Below are positions 1 to 10,600 of a DNA stretch of 64,000 nt, one piece after another; position 1 is the first letter of the stretch, and each line of letters opens with the position of its first letter. The notes under the pieces were generated by a model. The model was not told where the DNA came from. It did not search any database and saw only the letters and a list, made by a program, of their open reading frames with translations. The position numbers were made by a program, and so were the translations under genes. Source of the DNA: Otis tarda (lineage: Eukaryota > Chordata > Aves > Otidiformes > Otididae); contig CM048552.1 of the NCBI GenBank assembly GCA_026413225.1, positions 204,551,553-204,615,552 on the forward strand. The letters are read 5' to 3'.

Positions 1-3000
1 CACCCCAAACTCACAGGCTGCAGCTGGCTGATGAGCCCAGACATTTTGTGTTCCACAAAATCACCGTTCCTTCCTGTCCCCCCAACTCATTCTCTCTGTT
101 CTGATGAGATGAGGGCGTTGTGCCACGGGACAAGGGATGCACCCACAGTACAGGGGAGGGGAGAGCGGGCACGGGTGCAGGGCTGTGCCTGGGAACTGCC
201 CTCCATGCTATGGCCCTCTTGGGCCTGACACCCTCGCAGAGACACTCATCCCCTCTCGCTCCCATGGCAGCACTGCCGTACCACAAGAACACGTAGACCC
301 AAGCTCTGCCTCCTGGCAGACATTCCCAACCTACAGGAAGTAGACGCTATAAACTTAATCTTCTCTTCTTATGAGCAGATGCATGCAAACCTTGAGGTGC
401 CTATGAAGAAAATATGTCTCCGGTTACCTGTTCAGCCGCAGGCTTTGCACATACCATTGGGATTGTTTAGGTGCAATTAAAAAAAGAACATGACAAAAAT
501 GTGGCCGTGTGCTGTTCATGCGTAAGGCTCTGACATCACCGAGTTATGCTTATAATAACTCGTATTATGGTTTGTAATAACTCCTGTGGAACTGAGGTTT
601 CCATGCCTCCTCCAGCTCAGGCCCAAAAGCGAGCTGTCTCCAGCCCTGCGTCTAACCTGCATTGCAAGCTACCCTTCCTCACTGCTTCAAAAAGCTTTTG
701 GTTTGTGTCACCGCCAAAGCGTATCTGCATTCATTCATTACTTGTGCAAAGCTTTTGACACTGTCCCGCATGACATCCTTCTCTCTAAACTAGAGAGGCA
801 TGGGTTCGATGGATGGACCACTCGGTGGATAAGGAGTTGGCTGGATGGCCGCACTCAGAGAGTGGTGGTCAACGGCTCAATGTCCAAGTGGAGACCGGTC
901 ACCAGTGGCGTCCCTCAGGGGTCCGTGTTGGGCCCGGCCCTGTTCAACATCTTTGTCGGCGACATGGACAGTGGGATAGAGTGCACCCTCAGCAAGTTCG
1001 CCGATGACACCAAGCTGTGTGGTGCCGTCGACTCGCTGGAAGGGAGGGATGCCATCCAGAGGGACCTTGACAGGCTGGAGAGGTGGGCCTGTGCCAACCT
1101 CATGAAGTTCAACCAGGCCAAGTGCAAGGTCCTGCACCTGGGTCGTGGCAATCCCAGGCACAAATACAGGCTGGGCGGAGAATGGATTGAGAGCAGCCCT
1201 GAGGAGAAAGACTTGGGAGTGCTGGTGGACGAGAGGCTCAACATGAGCCAGCAATGCGCCCTTGCGGCCCAGAAGGCCAACCGCATCCTGGGCTGCATCA
1301 AGAGGAGCGTGGCCGGCAGGTCGAGGGAGGTGATTCTCCCCCTCTACTCTGCCCTGGTGAGACCCCACCTGGAGTACTGCGTCCAGTTCTGGAGCCCCCA
1401 ACACAAGAAGGACATGGACCAGTTGGAAAGGGTCCAGAGGAGGGCCACCAAGATGATCAGAGGGCTGGAGCACCTCTCCTATGAGGACAGGCTGAGAGAG
1501 TTGGGGCTGTTCAGCCTGGAGAAGAGGAGGCTCCGGGGAGACCTGATAGCGGTCTTCCAATACCTCAAGGGGGCCTACAGGAAAGATGGGGAGAAACTGT
1601 TCAGTAGGGCCTGTTGTGATAGGACAAGGGGTAATGGGTTTAAATTAGAAGGAGGTAGGTTTAGATTAGATATTAGAAAAAAATTTTTTACAATGGGAGT
1701 TGTAGAGCACTGGAACAGGTTGCCCAGAGAGGTGGTGGATGCCCCATCCCTGGAAGTGTTCAAGGCCAGGCTGGATGAGGCTCTGAGCAACCTGATCTAG
1801 TCAGGGATGTCCCTGCTCTTGCAGGGGGGTTGGACTAGATGACCTTTGAAGGTCCCTTCCAACTCTAACCATTCTATGGACAGCCAACTGTCCAAATAAC
1901 CTGAGATAGCTGAGGGCAAGATCCAGGCAGACAGGTAAACACCTCATTCATAGGATGGGGATTTAAAAGTAAATAACACATCTGAACATCTGTATGGATG
2001 CGAGCGCCTAACAATATCGATGTGTTTCATAAAGTGGGGGTTGCAGTTCCACAGAAGGGGCAGAGGGGGATTAAAAGTATGGCAACACATAGCCATTAGA
2101 CCTTCCATCAAGCTTGGACATTTAACAGTATAGGACACTGTTACCCCCCACATTCCCCACCCTCGTACCATTCCAGGCAAACTTCAGCATCCCACTCCCC
2201 TCGCTATTTCTGCCGGCACGCTTATGCCTTTGATTGCAGTGCAGGTCCCAGGGAGGAGGCACAGTGCACCTTACACCAAGGGTTCTGTGGTAGGACGCTC
2301 ACACGAGCGGCTCCAGAGGTACCTGTTTCTCTTGACTGTTTACCAAGACAGACAACAAGAGCAGCTCTGAGGCAGCTACAGCTGGGCAATGCGAACCCTG
2401 CCTTGGTCATCTGGCTAGCAGCAGTCATCAACCAAATGAAAACACAAGGTGATTCATCCAGCCCCTCATATGTTGGGACAGAGAAAGCAACTCCAGAGTT
2501 TTCCACCTCTCTCTAAGCTACAGAAAGTGTCAAAGCCACAGTGACTTGCTGCTAACCCCTGTGTCAGAGCAGGTTTTCAGACCCAAGCCTGGGGGACTCC
2601 CATCAGAACCCTGCTCATCAGCGTACCCTGCCTGCTCTCTAATTTTTCACTAACTGCTGAATTAATTTGCTGTTTCCAGCTGCCAATCAGCAGTGGGTGG
2701 CACTGACATTCCTCACTCTTCTCACCCAATTACTGCCTCTGCGCCACATTCAGCGTTTGTTTCTCAGGCAGACATTCCTGAGGAGGTAGGCACGCAGGGA
2801 GTGAGACCATGCCCTCACCACTTACATCATTACCCCAAAAAAAGCATGTGACAACCCTGAGGCCCTCAACAGAGTGCAGAGAGCATTTTTATAGTGATTT
2901 CTTTCTGCTTGCTGTGTCTCTCTATCTCCAGGTGCATGCACATAGGCATAAGCACATGCCACTGTGCAGCTGAGCCTGCTTGTACCCAGCTGTCTCTGTT

Positions 3001-5058
3001 TTGGCAAGGAAATTATCCAGAAAACAGGCAATACAACCTCATGGGGCTATGCTGCAGAGCAGGTGGTGCTAGGGGTTCCCTTCAGCAGCTGTCTGACCTT
3101 TCCTAATCATCTGACCTAGCCTTGGTAGAAAGACAAACAATGGGTGTGATATCTCTTCCCCACTTTCTCCTCCTACACCTGGTGTTGTGGTGTCTGACAG
3201 GAGTGGATATGCTTATTTCTTGAGTTACAGGAATTTTTTGTAGTCTTAATTTCTCCTCCTTACAGATTCTTCAGACAATATTTTTCCTAGTGGTTTTCTG
3301 TCTCAGATTGAGGTTGCTCCAGTGAACTACAGAGCTACCTCCCACCTCTGAGACATCTGCGTTTCAGGAATGGGTGAAGGGGATCCATTAGTGTAAACTA
3401 AGAGCGGACCCACAGCAACCCATGGGGATGCTCTGGAGAAGCCAGAGCAACTAAAGGTAGCAACTGGTCAATTATTTCTGGGGCTGCAGTTCGGTTTGGA
3501 GGCAGGAGACACAAGTTTTTGGGCTCTGGAGTGTTGGCAGGGATGATGACAAGGTGAGGGGTGAAGATGCAAGGAGGGGAGGGCAAGGGAGCCAGCTGGA
3601 AGGAGGTGCTGGAGAACCAAAGCTGCTGTGAAGGGGCTGCTCACTGCTCCACGGCAGGAACAGCTTTCAAGCCTGCCTGGGCAGGTCTGGTTAGTCAGAT
3701 CATGAGAAGCAGGAGGAGATATGGTGGCTAGAGGTGACGAAGGGCACCAGTGTCTGAGGCAAATTAGGAGAGGATCTCATCTCTGCTGCTTTGCCTCGCT
3801 GCCTCCATGGCACTGACAGCAGAAGCTTACTCGCCCAGGTCCTCTTCATGCTTTTAAAACTCATTGCTCTTCCTCAGCTCCGTAACGACAGTTTGCAAAA
3901 AGCTTCCCTCTGTTTTAAAAGGGCAAGCAGACACCGCCCACAGCTGTCTGTGAAGTGGAAGGAGAGCAGATCAAAGGCCCTTGGGAACTCCTGCAACTCA
4001 AAACCCAGCCCAGAGAGCAGGGAGACAGCCCAAGGTAAAGACAGAAATATAGGATCACCTGTCTTCACTGCCTGCGACCTTGTTGCCTTACCTCATCACC
4101 CCACATGAACAAAATGAGCATGGCAGCCACTCTCATGGGACAAGGGAGAGCTTTGATTCTGGCTACGTCCTGCACCCGAGGGCCCTGCTCCCAACACGCT
4201 GCTCTGACACTGCAGCCATTCCCGCCCTGACGCAGCACCCTCGCGCACTGCCAGTCTTTCCCGAGCTCAATACATGGGGGTAGCTTGATGTTTGCTACAA
4301 AATTCCCCATGATCACTGCTGAAAAACCTGAAACATGGGGAAAAAAAAAAATTTAAAAAAAGTGGTAAAGCGTACTTGTTATCTTAGGGTATCAACAATT
4401 TTTTAAAAAGATTCCCTTTAAATTTAGCAGCCTGAAGGACTTGCTTAAACATGCCAAGTGTGAGGAGAGACAAAAACCATTGAGGCTCCAGGAAAATTAA
4501 TTTTATACTGCACACTTCTGACTAGACTGAAGCCTGCACACTCCAGGACACGGTAACTCATTTCCCTGCCGGAGTCTGCAACACAGGGACACAACAAAAA
4601 GCTGCAGCGTCAACTTGGTGAACCGCGAATGGATGTTTTATCGCTGTTCAGTGAAGCTGAAGAACTCTTATTAACACTGCAATCGCACTGGCAACAGAAC
4701 AAACTTCAGCTGGACGCTGCGGTGTTTAACCCTGCTACCACCCAGTGCTCCTGCCCACGATAGCTGGCTAGGCAGGACAGACCCATCAGCTGGTGTCAAA
4801 AGATGACTTTCCTCTTCCCAGCACTGCACATCGCACGCAGCAGCCTCCCCGCTTTCATGATAAGCCCCGTGGGACAAGGAGCTATTTGTTTGCTCAGTTT
4901 CAAGCACAAAAGTAAGCTCTGCTTGTGTCAAATTAATATTGAAAGGAGTTCAACGAGCAGAGCTCCTGCCTCCTTCGCAAAATCCTTGTCCCAGCTTCAC
5001 CCCAGAGGAAATGTTCTCCAGGAACATTTGCTTTACAGCGAAGGAAAAGCTGACTTAC
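1..5058 (-). other. ENDOD1 intron 1 (partial)
   Basis: The region runs from the splice donor at 5058 to the left edge. Apart from the CR1 element at about 740-1880, no coding exon, RNA gene or clear regulatory site was recognised. No minus-strand open frame here resembles the second ENDOD1 exon, so this intron must be at least 5 kb long. Confidence 0.6.
740..1880 (+). mobile_element. CR1 LINE, 5'-truncated, open reverse-transcriptase frame
   Basis: This is a CR1-clade non-LTR retrotransposon copy lacking its 5' part. It enters the reverse transcriptase at the [12 protein letters not shown]-type segment. It then shows the [11 protein letters not shown] motif, the catalytic FADDTKL motif near position 998, LMKFNQAKC, and the C-terminal [19 protein letters not shown] region, stopping at 1798-1800. 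The frame has no stop or frameshift over about 350 residues. The short 3' UTR contains the typical GGGGTTGGACTAGATGACC stretch and ends in a single ATTCTATG unit near 1876, the usual CR1 terminus. The open frame extends upstream to 586 into unrelated flanking DNA, which is not part of the element. It sits antisense in ENDOD1 intron 1. With no 5' end and no complete ORF2 it cannot be autonomous. Confidence 0.95.
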
Positions 5059-5352
5059 CTGTGGTTCGACCAGCCAGTTCTCCTCCTCATTTTCAGCTGG
5101 CTTTGTATACTTAAAAGCTGAATAAAGTGGGATTTTGTCCTTAGTACTGTAGAGGGTTGCAAAGCGTGGCTCTTTGTTGTACTGCTGACAGATTTTCACG
5201 TGGAACGGCTCTGTAAATCCTTCGGGTGGGACTTGTCCAGGGAAGAACACGTTACACTCAGCAAAACCAGTTTCATCCTCTCCAACAACTCTGCCCTGGG
5301 AAAAGCCTGGGAAAACTGAGATGCAAAGCAAAAATACAATTGACGTCTTCAT
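5059..5352 (-). CDS. ENDOD1: ENDOD1 (or ENDOD1-like) first coding exon, partial gene
   Basis: This exon encodes 98 residues. It opens with a signal peptide (MKTSIVFLLCISVFPGFSQG) followed by RVVGEDETGFAECNVFF, FHVKICQQYNKEPRFATLYS and, at the end, NWLVEPQ. These segments line up with the N-terminus of endonuclease domain-containing protein 1, a secretory-pathway or membrane member of the DNA/RNA non-specific endonuclease (His-Me finger) superfamily. A donor follows directly (CAG then GTAAGT, intron first base 5058). The family's large second exon, with the rest of the nuclease domain, is not seen down to position 1, so it lies off the left edge. The start at 5352 was chosen because it begins the signal peptide and has A at -3. 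An in-frame ATG at 5619 would add 89 unrelated residues and bury the signal. Position next to CWC15 matches the human ENDOD1 locus. A bird ENDOD1-like paralogue cannot be excluded. Confidence 0.85.
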
Positions 5353-5720
5353 GGTCCACTCCCTGGAGCCGAGGGAAGCCCGGTCTGCCTCCGTTGGGTA
5401 CGGCAAAGGACCTGGGCTCTGAGTCCATGCAGCAGCGAAGCCAGAAAGTGTCTGGAATTTGGGTGTAGCGTGCGAGGGAAATGAAATATGAAACCACAGC
5501 CGATCCCTTCGGGGAGCCAGCGCTTTCTGCAGGCAGCACGTTGTGAAACCGAACGTGCGCCAAGCTGCGCTGACACACGCTGCGGACGCCAACTGCCCGC
5601 GGGAGATAATGCCAAGCAACCTGAAATCATCAGAGCTCGCTGGGAAGAAAAGGAGGAAAGCGGTGCTGGGCTAGAGCTGAGCAGCACCGGCTGTCCAGGC
5701 TCAGCGCCGGCGGGGGTGTG
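5353..5720 (-). promoter_or_regulatory. Probable ENDOD1 5' UTR and promoter region
   Basis: This stretch lies directly upstream of the ENDOD1 start codon and is moderately rich in CG dinucleotides, mostly between about 5480 and 5730. No TATA box or clear initiator could be assigned, so the transcription start is unknown. The call rests on position and composition only. The open frame through this region has no family similarity. Confidence 0.4.
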
Positions 5721-6489
5721 GTGTGCTGCATTGCAGCAGAGTCCCCGGCAGAAATTTTGGCTGACGCAGCCAGAAATCTTCCTAGGGCTGCCAGGGGGAT
5801 GCTGCAAAGTCAGATTCACCACCCCAAAGAAGGTGTTAGCTGCCCTCTCCAGCCGTGAGCCTGACTGAGGGAGAGGGAGAAAAGAGGTAGCAGGATATTG
5901 GCACTGCTGGGAACCTGCTTTGCCCCTTTTTGGGGTGTCTGTCACCACTGTTGCTGCCAGCCATGTGCTGGTGCTGCTAAGGTGCCTGAGAAAGGAATAA
6001 TTCTCCCATCTCTCTGGAAGCTGTAACAGGCATCCAAAATCCTCCTGTAGAGCAGCATCACCTCACCTTGTCAGACCCTCCCTCAGGAGAGATTAACAAG
6101 AGGCAGAAGGATGCCTCCAGAGGCAGGCCCCTTGGATCACATACCCCTAATCAACACCCACCTCTGAATATTTTGACCAAACCTATAGAACTGGAAAAAA
6201 AAAAAAAAATCTACCTAAAGGGAATGAAACCACTTCTCTGAGTTTATGATCAGCAGAGCTACTGCTGGGTAAAATTGTATTCCTTCAGTGACTAAGAAAA
6301 TTAATGTTTTCAGAATAGTGGAGATGGAAAGGAGACTACAGAGCAGTTCCTCAGAGTCAAGAAAATGTGCAGTTTCCCACCCAAGAAGTTAGATATGATC
6401 AGATGTGTTGCCAACAACCTTAAAAAATCCTGGGTGCCACCAAGGCACAGGTCCCTTTTAGACAAAACTGGTTTATAGTGTTAAAGGGA

Positions 6490-6660
6490 TTTCCAAGCAA
6501 AAATCTCCAAGTGCTTTGCAGACGAGGTAGGAGTTTTCTAAATTGCAAATGACGAAATGGGACAGTGGGCGGCTAAAGTCCCTCCCAAGGTCAGAGAAGG
6601 AGCCTGTAAAAGCACTAAAAATAGACTGGACACTCAGACTATAATTCCTCTACTCAGGGA
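6490..6660 (+). repeat. Possible MIR-like ancient SINE relic
   Basis: The order of phrases here resembles the core of MIR-type SINEs in diverged form: GTGCTTTGCAGACGAGG, then GACGAAATGGGACAGTG, then CTCCCAAGGTCAGAGAAGG, then a weakly matching tail (GACACTCAGACT). The match is by eye only, and exact ends and subfamily cannot be given. Confidence 0.4.
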
Positions 6661-6702
6661 TGACTTCTAGAAGTATCAAGGCAAGGAAATCATCCCTGAA
6701 AT

Positions 6703-6840
6703 GTTTCCCATCCCTGGAAACATTCAAGGCCAGCCTGGATGAGGCTCTGAGCAACCTGATCTAGTCGGGGATGTCCCTGCTCCTTGCAGGGGGGTTGGAC
6801 TAGATGACCTTTAAATGTCTCTTCCAACTCTAACAAAACA
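6703..6840 (+). mobile_element. CR1 3'-end fragment
   Basis: This is only the last ~135 bases of a CR1 element. It starts in the codons for the terminal residues of the reverse transcriptase (CCATCCCTGGAAACATTCAA) and continues through GATCTAGTCGGGGATGTCC and GGGGGGTTGGACTAGATGACC. It closely matches the end of the copy at 1722-1870. It ends at TCCAACTCTAAC and runs into an A-rich stretch instead of a clear ATTCTATG unit. Confidence 0.93.
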
Positions 6841-8259
6841 AAAAAAAAACACAACAAAACAAAAGGAATATGTCAGTACCTCTTGGTGTGGTGTTATCAG
6901 CTGGGAGAGACAGAGGCAGGCTGGACAGGCTGGGGAACAACAGGAAATGTAGTAAGGGGGCTTGGCTTTCGTCCAGGCAGATCTTTGGTGGCTCAGCCCT
7001 GACAGAAAGAGTTAGTCATGTTCAGGAAAGATGATGGAATGGAAGCACAGACACAGCCTGACCTGAAGACAGCAGCTCCAAAAGACAGGCTTAAAATTTC
7101 TTTTTTCTGGATGTAAAAAAAGGCTCCTGGGAAATCAAGAACTGAAGCTAAACCTTAGCTATTACATGGTTGTCTGATCCCAGGCTTGCAATTACCTGGG
7201 CAGCAGAGGAAAAGATTTTCAAAAGTGCGGTAAGCCCTGCTCCCCAGGCAAACCTAGGCCAGCTCATGCCTTTAAACACCCCGCCCCAAGACTGACATGC
7301 ATTACCCTAGGCGAGGCATGGTCCCAATCCAAGGAAGAGGCAGCATGAGATGTCTCAGGATGAGTATGACAGCAACCAGCACACTGAGCAGATCGATGAC
7401 TTCCACCAGGAAACATGGACATCCTGCTTCTGCCCTGGACCTGCACATCAACCTCCTCCCTTGAAGCGGCACCTTTGTCTCACTGGGATGCACAGCCTCA
7501 AGCTGTCTTCACAGCCTCAAGGGCTTCTTATCTGCTTTTTGGGAACTCTGAGCAGCTCTTTCCTTTCAGGCTGTGAGGCTGGGGTCTGCCTGCCTCTTTA
7601 GCTCTGTATTTACCAGCAAACAGATAACCCTTAACTCAGCCTGAAGATCAAGAGCCTCAGGCTCTCGTCTCCTGTGAAAAGCATCAACATGAAAGCCAAG
7701 GAGCTCCGCTCCTCCACTTGCAATCCAATTTTCTCTCCAAGCGAAGCCCCTCTGCAGTTTCTATCTAACTAAAGATAGCTATTATGACCCTTGAACGTGG
7801 AGCTGGATAATTTTTTTCTGTTCTTGCTAACATCCCTATTACTGGGTGCTGTCGTCATGGTGTGGCACTCACTGTGCTGGGAAGATAAAGGCCAAAGGAC
7901 TGCCCCACCCTGGGAAGAGACAAACACAGTGAGACGGAGTCGGTCAGAGGTTTTGAAGACTCAGTGCTTCAGTAGCTTATCAGCTGTCACAGGCTTTTAT
8001 AGACATCACAGGGAGTGATATCTATCACTACCTATAGGGAGTGATGCAAAAGGGAGTATTAATATCGGATGCAAAACAGCCCTAAGGCTGTTGATGTGAG
8101 CAGAAGGGCTCTGGGAGGGTGCCCATTGGGTTGGAAGCAGGCAGCATGAGCCGGCAGCGGCAGCGTGGCCTCGCAGGGGCTGCCTCCTCCAAACTCATTG
8201 AGGGTTGACGGTGCAACAAGCCCAGCGGTGCCGGCAGCGCAGGCAAGCACCTTTTGTCT

Positions 8260-8755
8260 GATGTGATGGAGGAGAGGGAGCCAAGGGAAGATGCAAAGAG
8301 GCAGGTGATGTGATCAAAGGGACACGTGAGAGAAGTGATCCCTCAGTGGCAGGTAGAGCTGTGTAGGAGGACAGGAGAGGCTGTAGGCAATAGACTGTAT
8401 GGACACAGAGTCTGCAAGGCATGCCAGAAATAAAGCATGTCAGGGAAAAGAGATTAAAGACAGAGAGACTTAAGAGAGGGAAGGGCACAAAAAGAGGTAA
8501 GGATCCAGACAATAGTGTTGACCAGGAGGAAAAGGAGGATATTGGGCAAAAATTTGAGTTGAGAGGGATGTGCATTCCTTAAAAACTGGGATACTAAGGA
8601 AAGGTTAAGAAGGAAAATGAATGGAAATAGATGTAAGGAAATCCAGGGTCAGGTGAGGAGATGAGAGTGAGCTGAGGAAAGCCGTCTCCTTCTGTGACAA
8701 GAAAACAAGGAGAAAACATGAGGAGAAGGGGGAAAGGAAAATGAAAGGAGGTTTA
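8260..8755. other. Purine-rich (G/A) tract
   Basis: About 500 bases on the plus strand are dominated by G and A, with many GAGA, AGGA and GGAA runs and few pyrimidine blocks. No coding frame of interest is present on either strand. It could be an old degenerate microsatellite or an insertion with strand bias. Confidence 0.5.
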
Positions 8756-10039
8756 CATCCATCTTCACTGACATAATGTGGGTGACCAGTTCTCCTCTTC
8801 CTCAAGGGTCTCAAGCACCAAGACCAATGTCCCAAAGAAAAGAATACCTCCCTGCAAAACAAAACTGAAAAGCATGCCAGCATTCAAACCCTTTAGCTGC
8901 CGGGCTTGTTTGCCTGCTTTCCCACACTCTGCCTTCAGCCCTGTCTCTCTGTTCACACGGCGGACACTGGATTTGCTACAAATAGCAAATCTTTCTCCTT
9001 GCATGCCTGACCCCTCTAGTCAAGTCTTTCAAAACATTCTTGACTCCAAATATTTTTCCAGGGCAGATCTTCTGTCTCCTACCATGACCTTTGGGTGGGA
9101 CCCCATTGCTCTATGCGACTGTCTCATTCTTCTGAGAAGGAAGGGAAGAAGAAAGTGGCTTCAAGGGCAAGCAGTCTCACTGGAGAGGCACCATCTGATT
9201 CAGTGGAGATACCAAAGATTGGACTTGGAGTACAGCAGTGCCAGCAGACACACCATGGCATGTCAGTGAGCACATCTGCCCCCTCACTGTCTCATGGGGA
9301 AAGAGTCTCTTTTCAAAATTAACTTAAAAATTTGGTCTGGGAAAGGAGCCCAGTGCTGAGCTAGGGAGAAAAGCAGGAGTGAAACAATTTTCCTCCTAAA
9401 ACTAAGAGATTCAAGGGCTGGGAGGGCAGAAGAACAATAAACTCTTCAGGGAAGAGCTCAGCAACATGCTGTTGGGATTTTGATTCCCACCTTAAACCAG
9501 GTCTTTATGCCAGTCTCTGCTGCCTACTTGTTAGATGTTTACACAGACATCTTCACACCTTCCCCACAATGTGCTGGTGAGGAATGGCCCACCGCTGATG
9601 GTACTGCTTTGTTGTTCACCTTCTGCCGTGATGCTCACAAACAAGGGTGGGCCAGCAAGAGGCCACTAACCGCCTCGAACTGCCAGGGACACTGATCTGA
9701 CTGCTCTCTTTTCTCACCTACCTTTCCTCCTGGCTGCACACACAGTTTCTGTCCACAGCAGCCAGTGAATGTCTCAAAATGGCGTCACAGCTGAAATCAG
9801 AAGAGAAAAAGATGGGGAGGTTTAAGGCATAAAATGGTGGAGGAGGTTGTCTATGGTGCACAGTCAGAGGAAGAGGGCAATGACTGGGAACTGTGAAGCA
9901 CTCAAACATACTCTGGGTGATAAGGACAGGGACTGGTTCTAGTTTGTACAAAAACTTGCACAGTGGGAGTCCAACAGAGACCTTGTAAACCATGAAGTAC
10001 AAATGCAGTGCATAAATTTGAATGAAATTAATAAAATCC

Positions 10040-10270
10040 AAGGGCTACATCCTTTGGCCCTTTATCACAGCCTTCAGACTCAAGAGATCTCTGTTAATCT
10101 TCAGGCTGTTAGAAAAAAGCACAATGACAGCAGAAGTAGAATACATTTAGAACAGCAGTACAAGGCAATGTTTGTAATAATGCAAATGATTAACTACTGG
10201 AATGGGTTATTTAGAGAAGTGCTGAAAGCTCCAACACCTTCATTCTTTAAATCAAGAGACGCTTTTTAAC
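10040..10270 (+). mobile_element. Ancient LINE relic, CR1-like reverse-transcriptase C-terminus
   Basis: A plus-strand frame ends in residues reading INYWNGLFREVLKAPTPSFF. This aligns by eye with the CR1 C-terminal segment [19 protein letters not shown] found in the younger copy at about 1708-1764. The upstream RSRIHLEQQYK may correspond to [11 protein letters not shown]. Divergence is much greater than in the other CR1 copies, so this is an old insertion or a different CR1-clade family. Confidence 0.5.
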
Positions 10271-10439
10271 AAAACAACAACTATGATAAAATAATTGATG
10301 CTTCAAATGAAATGGCCTTTGTTTTACAGATTGTCGGTTTTCAGAGCCACAACAGTTCTTTAATACCTTAAATCTGTTTTGGACAGGAAAGTTGCCTGCT
10401 TCCATGCTTTTCTTCTAGGTATTATTACTGAATTTTAAA

Positions 10440-10600
10440 AATTTGTTTGTTTGTTTGTTTCCAAAAATGCATTGCAGTTCAGTCCGTGCTGAGAGCTCAC
10501 TGTGCTAGGTGCTGTGTGAAACCAAGGTGTGAGACAGCTCCTGACAGTCTGCATCCACAGGAGACTGATGGGTGGGAACAAAATTAGAGGTACAGACTTG
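10440..10600 (+). repeat. TTTG microsatellite and ancient amniote retroelement tail
   Basis: A short TTTG-type run at 10443-10460 is followed by CACTGTGCTAGGTGCTGTG and AGACAGCTCCTGACAG. This resembles an old, widespread amniote retroelement tail in which 'tgtgctaggcgctgtacaaacac' precedes 'agacagtccctgcc'. The family name is uncertain. A similar piece occurs at 56198-56340. Confidence 0.4.

Noticed and set aside
586-735. Upstream part of the 404-codon open frame joined to the CR1 reverse transcriptase
   Set aside because: The residues have no similarity to CR1 or any known protein, and the similarity starts abruptly at about 740. The upstream open frame is flanking DNA.
877-1560. Long minus-strand frame opposite the CR1 reverse transcriptase
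   Set aside because: It is the antisense shadow of a GC-rich coding frame, with low-complexity content and no family match.
5353-5619. N-terminal extension of ENDOD1 from the in-frame ATG at 5619
   Set aside because: It would place 89 unrelated residues before a clear signal peptide. Family members begin at the signal peptide, so this is 5' UTR read through by chance.
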